From positions 1-22,635 of the IMG/VR virus record IMGVR_UViG_3300018421_005763: 22,635 nucleotides of DNA. One strand, 5' to 3'. Each line of letters starts with the position of its first letter. The stretch's first letter is position 1. Of this stretch, positions 16,229 through 21,612 are shown piece by piece. This DNA is from a virus. The notes under the pieces were generated by a model. It made no database searches, had not been told where the DNA came from, and saw only the letters and a list, made by a program, of their open reading frames with translations. The position numbers were made by a program, and so were the translations under genes.

Positions 16229-16552
16229 CCGGAGCCGCGATCCGCACTTGTTGCAGAACTCGGCCCAAGGATAGCTGCGGCGCATCTCCAACGGGTGCGT
16301 ACATTCGAATATCTCACGGTATCTATTGTCCGCCATGTTACGGAGCCAATCAGACACGGAGGAGCCATCCGCGTGAGCAGCTGACTGCCATTGCTGACGC
16401 TGCTTCTCGGATACGCGGATCAGGACTTGCTTGTCCATGATCTCGTCTTCAGGGTTCTCCTCCTGCTCGTCGTCGGTGAGCGCGGCCTTTACCGCCTCAT
16501 CGACATCGATGCTCCTTGAAAAGAACTGGGAATTCTGGTAATTGCTTGACAT
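16226..16552 (-). CDS. RHH-like protein with a C-terminal zinc ribbon (108 aa)
   Basis: ATG 16552 lies 2 nt after the stop of the gene before. Starts MSSNYQNSQFFSRSIDVDEA with an acidic lead, then DKQVLIRVSEKQRQQWQSAA and SSVSDWLRNMADNRYREIFE (strand-helix-helix). The end CTHPLEMRRSYPWAEFCNKC-G is a four-Cys/His zinc site. Same architecture as 15509-15865 and adjacent to a terminase-like gene; a DNA binder that helps packaging or regulates late genes is possible. Confidence 0.68.
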   Translation of the reverse strand: MSSNYQNSQFFSRSIDVDEAVKAALTDDEQEENPEDEIMDKQVLIRVSEKQRQQWQSAAHADGSSVSDWLRNMADNRYREIFECTHPLEMRRSYPWAEFCNKCGSRLR

Positions 16553-16554
16553 TA

Positions 16555-17154
16555 TTACTCGCTTTCTTCTACGACTTCAGCGTCAATGATGTCATCTTCA
16601 TTAACGCCAGAAAGTATTCCGGTGACAATATTTTCATCTAAAACTCCGGATGAGGCCATCAGCTCCAAAAGCTGAAGTGATTCACCCTTAGAGTCTGACC
16701 CATCTGAGACAGCCCCGGCAGCTTGCCCAGCCAGCGAGCTAACTACCTCAATGGTGTCCCCAGCGCCCGTGATCGCAATATCAACGCGATCCACGTTCAT
16801 ACCAAGCAGCTTAGCTCTTCTATCCATAATGGAGAGTACGGTCTGTACTGCCTTCTGATCGGGCTCAATCATAACTGAGCTGCCATCTTCTAGCTCTTCT
16901 CGCCTGTACTGGGTCATAGGCCACAGAGACTTCTGCATCTCATCCAGACGCTCCAGCTCTAACCGCAATACTTCAGGGTAAGAAAGGAATGCCTCTCGGT
17001 TCAGCCTATCCAGCTGCCTACGTACAGCAGCAGCCACAGCTGAAGCAGTCATATCGAACCGCTTAGCTATTTCCGGATTCGACAGCCCACTCTTCTTCAA
17101 CTGGAAGATTCGTGAGTCCCGCTCCGCTAAGAACTCTTTTGACAGCTCTGACAT
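16555..17154 (-). CDS. HTH protein, terminase-small-subunit-like
   Basis: 199 residues from ATG 17154, 6 nt after TATACT. Starts MSELSKEFLAERDSRIFQLK; KSGLSNPEIAKRFDMTASAV is a clear helix-turn-helix (residues 21-45). LERLDEMQKSLWPMTQYRRE, then EPDQKAVQTVLSIMDRRAKL-LG resembles the small terminase pattern (LEALxxAxWPxAx...VxxVLxIxERRAxLLG). The last 60 residues are acidic. Small terminases bind packaging sites and recruit the ATPase; no large subunit lies in the window, so this is a family-level call. Confidence 0.65.
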   Translation of the reverse strand: MSELSKEFLAERDSRIFQLKKSGLSNPEIAKRFDMTASAVAAAVRRQLDRLNREAFLSYPEVLRLELERLDEMQKSLWPMTQYRREELEDGSSVMIEPDQKAVQTVLSIMDRRAKLLGMNVDRVDIAITGAGDTIEVVSSLAGQAAGAVSDGSDSKGESLQLLELMASSGVLDENIVTGILSGVNEDDIIDAEVVEESE

Positions 17155-17158
17155 ATCT

Positions 17159-17262
17159 TTAGTATATCAAATTATATACACTAGAATCTTGCAACACAAC
17201 ATATTGTGTCTGCAGTGAGTGTTTCCCCGTGTTTTTTGACACCCACCCACTACATATTGTGT
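17159..17262 (-). promoter_or_regulatory. Regulatory region of the terminase-like gene with direct repeats
   Basis: On the minus strand TTGTGT, 17 nt, TATAAT and a second -10 TATACT 6 nt before the ATG. The 11-mer ACATATTGTGT occurs at 17199-17209 and 17252-17262 (plus), the first being part of ACACAA-cata-TTGTGT. These are candidate operator sites. Confidence 0.55.
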
Positions 17263-17270
17263 TTCGTGCA

Positions 17271-17654
17271 TCAATTTGGCTTATTGTAGGCGCTCCAAAC
17301 CTGTGCAAGCGTGTATCTGGTAGGCTTCACCCCACGTCGTTGGGCCTCAGCGGCTAACTGTCTCGGTGTCAGACCTGCCCACACACCGTGCAAATCACTA
17401 GCTGGGAAGGTCAATGCGTAGTCCAAACACTCCTTACGGACTGGGCATCCCCGACAGATCTTACGTGCTTCGGTGATGTAGCTCAAGTCCTTATGGCCCT
17501 TAGGGAACATCTTGTTGTTCATGTCAGCACATGCTGCTCTTGTGGACCAATGGTGCTTATTGGTAGGGTTTGGTGAACTTTGGTGTGGTATATCACCACT
17601 GTCTGAATTGGTTAGGTGAGCTTTCTTAATTCCTCTAAGTCTATTATCCTCCAC
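17271..17654 (-). CDS. whiB: WhiB-family iron-sulfur transcriptional regulator
   Basis: 127 residues from GTG 17654, with AAGGAAGG about 11 nt upstream; no in-frame ATG is suitable. WSTRAACADMNNKMFP holds Cys42, and KICRGCPVRKECLDYALTFP holds Cys67, Cys70 and Cys76, the four ligands of the [4Fe-4S] cluster (C...CxxCxxxxxC). GVWAGLTPRQL is the family's G-[VI]-W-G-G turn with one Gly to Ala change, followed by a basic tail. WhiB proteins bind the host sigma factor; phage versions can repress host genes. It is restricted to Actinobacteria and their phages. Confidence 0.95.
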   Translation of the reverse strand: MEDNRLRGIKKAHLTNSDSGDIPHQSSPNPTNKHHWSTRAACADMNNKMFPKGHKDLSYITEARKICRGCPVRKECLDYALTFPASDLHGVWAGLTPRQLAAEAQRRGVKPTRYTLAQVWSAYNKPN

Positions 17655-17839
17655 TGGAGCATACCTTCCTTGTCTGTATAAAGTGAGAGTAGTGGAGTCT
17701 CTCTATATGAATATGTACTGTGTATAGGGATAATAGGTAATAGGGGTATATTTGTGTATTGTAGGTAGAGATAGAAGGGGGAGTCAAGTATCTCTAAGTG
17801 ACATGGGGTGCTAATTTGCCGCCCGTTAGCCCTGCATGG
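17655..17839. other. AT-rich intergenic region
   Basis: About 185 nt without a convincing gene, rich in TATA-like stretches. It presumably holds the WhiB promoter (TATACA at about 17677-17682) with no clear -35. Confidence 0.4.
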
Positions 17840-18421
17840 TTACGTCCAGCCATCCACATATGGGCTCATTTCCCGCCATACCTTACTCGCTACCTCAGGG
17901 GATACGAGGTCTCTGTGGTAGACATTCAGACACGAAGTCCAGAACTGAGTACCGTTCCTCTGGTCTACCTCATCCCGTTCACGGCGTATGCCGATAGAGT
18001 TCAGCTTGTTCTGGCCGATAGCACCTACGACATAGGCGGTTTCGAACCTTGAGATGTCAGCTGATTTATTAGTACGGTCGCGGTAGAGACTGATGAATAA
18101 GTAGTAGTCTGGTCTCTGGTGGTCGTGGTTATACAGGGGGACTGAAGCTTCGTAGTCCATACGTGGGGGTACAGTTCGGTCCTTAGTCTTGACATCTATT
18201 GTTCTGCCGCCCTCTACCATACGTAGGTCGTGCTGAGTGGTATTGGTAGGGGTGAAGTGTACGCCGCTAGATTTCAGCCACCTTCGGGCGATAACCTCCC
18301 CCAGAACACCGACTTCGTTGGCCTGCTCCTGCCGGTGAGAATACTCATAAACGGGTGTTTCAGCTAGGATTTCCTTAGCTAGAACGAGGTCATCTGGGGT
18401 TATTTGGGTTCGGGAGATCAT
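17840..18421 (-). CDS. PD-(D/E)xK-type nuclease
   Basis: 193 residues; ATG 18421 overlaps the stop of the gene before (ATGA). Starts MISRTQITPDDLVLAKEILA. GVLGEVIARRWLK (Glu42), THDL-type TQHDLRMVEGG (Asp65) and TIDVKTKDR (Asp76-x-Lys78) give the E...D...(D/E)xK core of restriction-endonuclease-like folds. DYEASVPLYNHDHQRPDYYL-F is a conserved-looking middle. It may resolve DNA junctions, trim ends or degrade host DNA; substrate unknown. Confidence 0.75.
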   Translation of the reverse strand: MISRTQITPDDLVLAKEILAETPVYEYSHRQEQANEVGVLGEVIARRWLKSSGVHFTPTNTTQHDLRMVEGGRTIDVKTKDRTVPPRMDYEASVPLYNHDHQRPDYYLFISLYRDRTNKSADISRFETAYVVGAIGQNKLNSIGIRRERDEVDQRNGTQFWTSCLNVYHRDLVSPEVASKVWREMSPYVDGWT

Positions 18422-18567
18422 CCCGCAGGTTCGATTTGCTTGGCCATATTCAGGAGGTCAAGCAGGTTATCTTGTAGCTCATCAGACGAGTACAGGCTAC
18501 GTGAGGCTGTCTCGGAGAGCATTGCTTCGATCTGTTCGATCATGTCGTGTACGATTTCTTGTGTCAT
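18418..18567 (-). CDS. 49-aa helical protein, unknown function
   Basis: ATG 18567 with AAAGGAG upstream. Starts MTQEIVHDMIEQIEAMLSET, then LYSSDELQDNLLDLLNMAKQ-IEPAG. An amphipathic two-helix protein. Its stop overlaps the start of the nuclease, so the two are translationally coupled; it might be a partner or leader of the nuclease. No family recognised. Confidence 0.68.
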   Translation of the reverse strand: MTQEIVHDMIEQIEAMLSETASRSLYSSDELQDNLLDLLNMAKQIEPAG

Positions 18568-18585
18568 TATTGCTCCTTTGTTTGT

Positions 18586-18599
18586 GAAAATCGGCTTTC
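18586..18599 (+). repeat. 14-bp direct repeat, copy A
   Basis: GAAAATCGGCTTTC, repeated at 18862-18875 with AGTCAG/GTCAG following both. On the minus strand it is a small GAAA-gccgaT-TTTC hairpin. Confidence 0.65.
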
Positions 18600-18813
18600 A
18601 GTCAGGGTAGTTCCGAAGTGGATTGCCTCTGGCTCTGTCTAGTATGCGGTCTCCCATACTCATATCACCGAGCTCGTAAGCTTCTGCGGCCTTCTTGAAC
18701 ATGCGTAGCCGTTCGATCTCATTTGCCGCCTCAGCGAACAGTGGGGAGTCATATCGACACCAGTCTGCTCTAAGGCGATCTAATATGTCTGGGCGTACGT
18801 CGTCGTCATTCAT
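18598..18813 (-). CDS. 71-aa protein, unknown function
   Basis: Leaderless ATG 18813, 6 nt after TAGAAT. Starts MNDDDVRPDILDRLRADWCR, then YDSPLFAEAANEIERLRMFK and RILDRARGNPLRNYPD. Short helical protein resembling the small DIxxRLR...AANEIERLR proteins found in many phages, a pattern I know without a function. Upstream of the 49-aa gene and nuclease. Confidence 0.75.
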   Translation of the reverse strand: MNDDDVRPDILDRLRADWCRYDSPLFAEAANEIERLRMFKKAAEAYELGDMSMGDRILDRARGNPLRNYPD

Positions 18814-18819
18814 GCTGCT

Positions 18820-18848
18820 ATTCTACAGGTATATTGGGGGTTACGCAA
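18820..18848 (-). promoter_or_regulatory. Promoter of the 71-aa gene
   Basis: Minus strand TTGCGT (18848-18843), 17 nt, TAGAAT (18825-18820), 6 nt to ATG. GGGTT-gcgt-AACCC surrounds the -35, so this right-arm promoter follows the left-arm style. Confidence 0.7.
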
Positions 18849-18861
18849 CCCTGCTATACGG

Positions 18862-18875
18862 GAAAATCGGCTTTC
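18862..18875 (+). repeat. 14-bp direct repeat, copy B
   Basis: GAAAATCGGCTTTC, second copy, about 40 nt after the stop of the deaminase gene. Confidence 0.65.
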
Positions 18876-18915
18876 GTCAGTACAGGTACGGGCGCTGGGA
18901 GTGCGCCGTGTTTTG

Positions 18916-19371
18916 CTATATACGCCTATCCCAAGTGATCATATCCGTATGGAACGATATACCGCCACCGTCGTTATCAGTGAAGACTACACGAGATATG
19001 CCCGCGTTAATGATATGCTCCATACACCATACACAGGGCTTAGCAAGCGCTGTATTACCCTCTGCGGAGAGTCTAGCGATGTATATAGTTGAACCTTGGG
19101 TGTTCTTCACGCCCTTGATAGTGCGTATCTCTGCGTGCGTAGAGACTCGCTTGGGCGGAGTATCTGGCGTAATCTTGGGGCTGTTTGTGTCTCCGCCAAG
19201 AACTCTACCTGACTTTACGATCAGGGAGGCCATTCTGAACCGATATTCGGATGTTTGTGCGATCTTTGCTGCTGCCGCCAAGAAAGAAGTATCTGAGTTT
19301 GACAGATCTTCGTCAATGAAGTCGTACTGCTTGTACGGATCCTTCAGTGGCATATTGAACTTTGTCTTCAT
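18916..19371 (-). CDS. Cytidine/deoxycytidylate-deaminase-like protein
   Basis: 151 residues from ATG 19371, MKTKFNMPLKDPYKQYDFID. His79-Ala-Glu81 (STHAEIRTIKG) and Pro112-Cys113-x-x-Cys116 (KPCVWCMEHIINAG) are the zinc and catalytic residues of the deaminase fold, in the right order and spacing. SRVVFTDNDGGG follows as in dCMP-deaminase relatives. The substrate (dCMP, cytidine or a modified base) cannot be fixed. A four-codon upstream ORF (M-Y-V-L-stop) with AAAGGAG overlaps its start. Confidence 0.85.
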   Translation of the reverse strand: MKTKFNMPLKDPYKQYDFIDEDLSNSDTSFLAAAAKIAQTSEYRFRMASLIVKSGRVLGGDTNSPKITPDTPPKRVSTHAEIRTIKGVKNTQGSTIYIARLSAEGNTALAKPCVWCMEHIINAGISRVVFTDNDGGGISFHTDMITWDRRI

Positions 19372-19411
19372 AGTACGTACATGATATCGGCTCCTTTCGC
19401 CGTTTCCAACA

Positions 19412-19501
19412 TGGCGGAGGGGGTGGGATTCGAACCCACGGAGGCTGCGACACCTCAACGGTTTTCAAGACCGGCCCATTCGTCCGCTCTGGCACCCCTC
19501 C
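19412..19501 (-). tRNA. tRNA-Ser(UGA), CCA encoded
   Basis: Ninety nt with a long variable arm. Acceptor GGAGGGG / CCCCTCC, D arm GCGGACGAATGGGC region, anticodon loop CTTGAAA (TGA), variable arm GTTGAGGTGTCGCAGCCTCC region, T arm GTGGG-TTCGAAT-CCCAC, then GCCA. Reads UCA. Confidence 0.93.
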
Positions 19502-19507
19502 ATCTCG

Positions 19508-19591
19508 TTAATCCTCAAAGAGCAATAGAACGAGTAGAAAAAATAAGATTATAATAGCTGAAAGAAATGCGGATTCTAGCGTGTCTTTCAA
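19508..19591 (-). CDS. Tiny membrane peptide (27 aa), TTG start
   Basis: TTG 19591 overlaps the TGA of the 83-aa gene (TTGA) and is the only possible start because a stop lies six codons upstream. LKDTLESAFLSAIIILFFLL, then VLLLFED: a polar N-terminal end, one helix of about 18 hydrophobic residues and an acidic C-terminus. Translation would depend on coupling. Third membrane micropeptide of the window. Confidence 0.58.
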   Translation of the reverse strand: MKDTLESAFLSAIIILFFLLVLLLFED

Positions 19592-19839
19592 ATCAGGCTT
19601 CGCCTACCCCGTGATCGTGGCTTACGGCTTGGCTTGAAGGTCTCCCAGCGACGATTCAGCTGTGCGTCCTGTGACTCAAAGATTCTCTTGTCTGCTAGGT
19701 AACGCTCAAATACGTTGTCTAGCGGAACAACAGGCTCAGTGATGAACGAAATTGGCACCTGAGCAATAATCTCTGTATCGCTCTCCTTGGGCTTATTGCT
19801 GCTGGTTGTCTTCTTCTTGAATATGTTTAGTATCTTCAT
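19588..19839 (-). CDS. 83-aa basic protein, unknown function
   Basis: ATG 19839 with AAAGGAAAC upstream; the longer frame would run into the tRNA-Thr gene. Starts MKILNIFKKKTTSSNKPKES and ends WETFKPSRKPRSRGRRSLI. Basic at both ends, with a neutral middle (EPVVPLDNVFERYLADKRIF). Probably disordered. Lies between the two minus-strand tRNA genes. No family recognised. Confidence 0.65.
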   Translation of the reverse strand: MKILNIFKKKTTSSNKPKESDTEIIAQVPISFITEPVVPLDNVFERYLADKRIFESQDAQLNRRWETFKPSRKPRSRGRRSLI

Positions 19840-19852
19840 TGTTTCCTTTCTT

Positions 19853-19927
19853 TGGAGCCCCCTCTGGGAATCGAACCCAGATCTCATGATTACAAGTCAA
19901 GTGTACTAGCCGTTGTACTAAAGGGGC
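19853..19927 (-). tRNA. tRNA-Thr(UGU), CCA encoded
   Basis: Acceptor GCCCCTT / AGGGGGC, anticodon arm CTTGA-CTTGTAA-TCATG (anticodon TGT, one T-T mismatch in the stem), T arm CTGGG-TTCGATT-CCCAG, then discriminator T and CCA. Reads ACA. Confidence 0.92.
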
Positions 19928-19934
19928 GAAACCT

Positions 19935-20477
19935 TCAGTTCTCTAGTACTGATATGAGGTCATCGATAAGTCTCCACAGTTCTGGATGGTTACGACGACT
20001 CAACTCTATCGTAGCACGAGTGTCTACATAATCAGAGTGGACGTAGCAAGCTAGAGTGAGAATTTTGCCACGTATCACATCAAGGCGGTCGTATGCGTCA
20101 TCCTGAGGAGTGCCTTGATTGTTGATCGATGGTAGGTAAACGTCCCACACATAAGTGAACAGCGCATCATCCGCATCGTCAGCCGCTATCTGTGAGCCCT
20201 TCCAGTCATTGGGGTCGAATGCTACCCGAGACTCTGCCCATCGCCTTAGAAGGCCTTCTAGGGTGGCATGAGGGGAGTCTGGCATGGTTGCGATGAGATC
20301 ATGCAAAAACATGTTTACCGACTTGCTGATGATCTGAGAAGCCTCGTCCGCGCTGAAAGTGGCAATAACGTCTCCGCTGCTGTCAACAAGGTCCATTGAG
20401 CCGTCATCGTCTTGCAACTCGGACAGCTCGCGCTTGAGGTCTTTAATCTGCTTCTTTAACTTCTTCTTGCTGCTCAT
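19935..20477 (-). CDS. 180-aa protein with an N-terminal coiled coil
   Basis: ATG 20477, inside the end of the 49-aa gene. MSSKKKLKKQIKDLKRELSE-LQ is a basic coiled coil, followed by a short strand pair (MDLVDSSGDVIATFSADEAS) and a helical domain with LEGLLRRWAESRVAF and YDRLDVIRGKILTLACYVHS. No family recognised. Sits between thioredoxin and tRNA-Thr in the minus operon. Confidence 0.72.
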   Translation of the reverse strand: MSSKKKLKKQIKDLKRELSELQDDDGSMDLVDSSGDVIATFSADEASQIISKSVNMFLHDLIATMPDSPHATLEGLLRRWAESRVAFDPNDWKGSQIAADDADDALFTYVWDVYLPSINNQGTPQDDAYDRLDVIRGKILTLACYVHSDYVDTRATIELSRRNHPELWRLIDDLISVLEN

Positions 20478-20592
20478 ACTCTTGTAGCGTAGCAGCAGCA
20501 CCTTTGTCCGTCAAGGGTTTCTTGAAGAAGGAAGACACATAATCTGAAATTCGCTCACCAAACATCTCTTCGGGCAAATCCCAGAAGTTCAT
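20443..20592 (-). CDS. 49-aa protein, unknown function
   Basis: ATG 20592 shares its A with the thioredoxin stop (TAATG). MNFWDLPEEMFGERISDYVS, then SFFKKPLTDKGAAATLQEYE and an acidic end. Overlaps the start of the 180-aa gene by 35 nt. Translational coupling on both sides supports it as real. No family recognised. Confidence 0.65.
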   Translation of the reverse strand: MNFWDLPEEMFGERISDYVSSFFKKPLTDKGAAATLQEYEQQEEVKEAD

Positions 20593-20957
20593 TACAGGTA
20601 TCCTTGCAAATCCTTAGTTAGTACTTGCTTGTCTCTGGCGCCTATGAGAGTCTTTACTGGCTTACCATCCACGAATACCATCAACGTGGGGATGTTGGTG
20701 ATGTCGAACCGCTCCTGTAGCATTGGGGCCTTGTCTACTTCGACCTTGTATACCTTCATCTCGTCTGCAAACTCCGAAGCAAACTCGTCAAGTTCTGGTG
20801 CCTGCATGTGGCAAGGGGAGCACCAGTCTGCCCAGAAGTCCACAAGAACTGGCTTGGAGCTAGAGTTTATGGCGTGGTCAAATGACTTCTCGTCAAGTGG
20901 GACTGCAAACCCGTCTGCCAATATTACTCGCTTTACGAAATTAGCATCTCTGTCCAT
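20592..20957 (-). CDS. trxA: Thioredoxin
   Basis: 121 residues, single thioredoxin fold. WADWCSPCHMQAPELD (active-site Cys46 and Cys49, WCSPC instead of the usual WCGPC), VYKVEVDKAPMLQERFDITN and IPTLMVF (cis-Pro90) are in the family order. The N-terminal 15 residues are an extension. It reduces disulfides and can supply ribonucleotide reductase or serve as a polymerase processivity factor, as in T7. ATG 20957 lies 6 nt after TATTAT, so probably leaderless. Confidence 0.93.
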   Translation of the reverse strand: MDRDANFVKRVILADGFAVPLDEKSFDHAINSSSKPVLVDFWADWCSPCHMQAPELDEFASEFADEMKVYKVEVDKAPMLQERFDITNIPTLMVFVDGKPVKTLIGARDKQVLTKDLQGYL

Positions 20958-20997
20958 GCTGGTATAATATCAAAGTTTGCAAGAGTTTGAAATCAGA

Positions 20998-21159
20998 CTA
21001 CCATTTCCCCAGAGGACAGTGCGAATCATTTAGTTTAACTTTAACCTTCATAAAGCACCCACACTCTTTGCAGTTGAATGTTGGCTTTAGCAGACGGTCG
21101 CATGATTTGCATATATCAAATCTTTTTTGGGCAACATCTTTTGGAACTATAATCATCAT
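20998..21159 (-). CDS. DUF6171-like zinc protein (53 aa)
   Basis: ATG 21159 overlaps the stop of the gene before (ATGA); a second ATG follows at once. KRFDICKSCDRLLKPTFNCK, then ECGCFMKVKVKLNDSHCPLG-KW: C-x2-C, C-x2-C-x-C and a final C-P-x-G-KW match small proteins of phages and bacteria of the DUF6171 kind. In my memory they sit next to virion or tail genes, as here. One or two zinc ions are likely. Function unknown. Confidence 0.8.
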   Translation of the reverse strand: MMIIVPKDVAQKRFDICKSCDRLLKPTFNCKECGCFMKVKVKLNDSHCPLGKW

Positions 21160-21566
21160 TCAACCTCATAGTGTAAGCTTTCTAGACTGGTCCACTCTAG
21201 AGTAAATTCATCCCAGAAGTAAATAATATCATCGTCTGGATTAAATGTAGGATACGGTGTTGGTGGTTCCCACTGGCATGTCTGTTCATTTAAACTCCAT
21301 GATTCAAAGGGTTTGGGCGGTATAAAAGCGTCACGCTCACTGTCGTAAGTGTCACCAATATTAGCATAATTTTTTCGGAAAGGAACGCCGTTATTGAGAT
21401 GCTCCCCGCTGTAAGTGTTGTATGAGGTTCTTTTGCATACTTGATTTCTCAAACTTCCGTAATACTCCTCCCAGTCCGAAATACCATCGACAACTTCGTC
21501 TTCGTCTCGGCCAACAATTACATCTACGACAATATTTGAGTCGTCCAAAAAAGCATAATGCGCCAT
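21156..21566 (-). CDS. Conserved phage structural-type protein (136 aa)
   Basis: ATG 21566; TTTAAA-type sequence upstream with AAAGGACGC about 10 nt before. Starts MAHYAFLDDSNIVVDVIVGR; CKRTSYNTYSGEHLNNGVPF, RKNYANIGDTYDSERDAFIP and PKPFESWSLNEQTCQWEPPT follow the order MAxFAxIDxxNxVxxVIVV..W..TSYNT...G..(P)FR.NYA.IG.xYD...D.FIxPxPxxSWxLN...WxPPxPxP, seen in many marine and actinophage proteins annotated as virion-associated. Exact role unknown. ATGA overlap with the zinc protein. Confidence 0.82.
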   Translation of the reverse strand: MAHYAFLDDSNIVVDVIVGRDEDEVVDGISDWEEYYGSLRNQVCKRTSYNTYSGEHLNNGVPFRKNYANIGDTYDSERDAFIPPKPFESWSLNEQTCQWEPPTPYPTFNPDDDIIYFWDEFTLEWTSLESLHYEVE

Positions 21567-21612
21567 TTTAAATCAATGCGTCCTTTCTTTAACTATGTAC
21601 ACGTTAATGACT

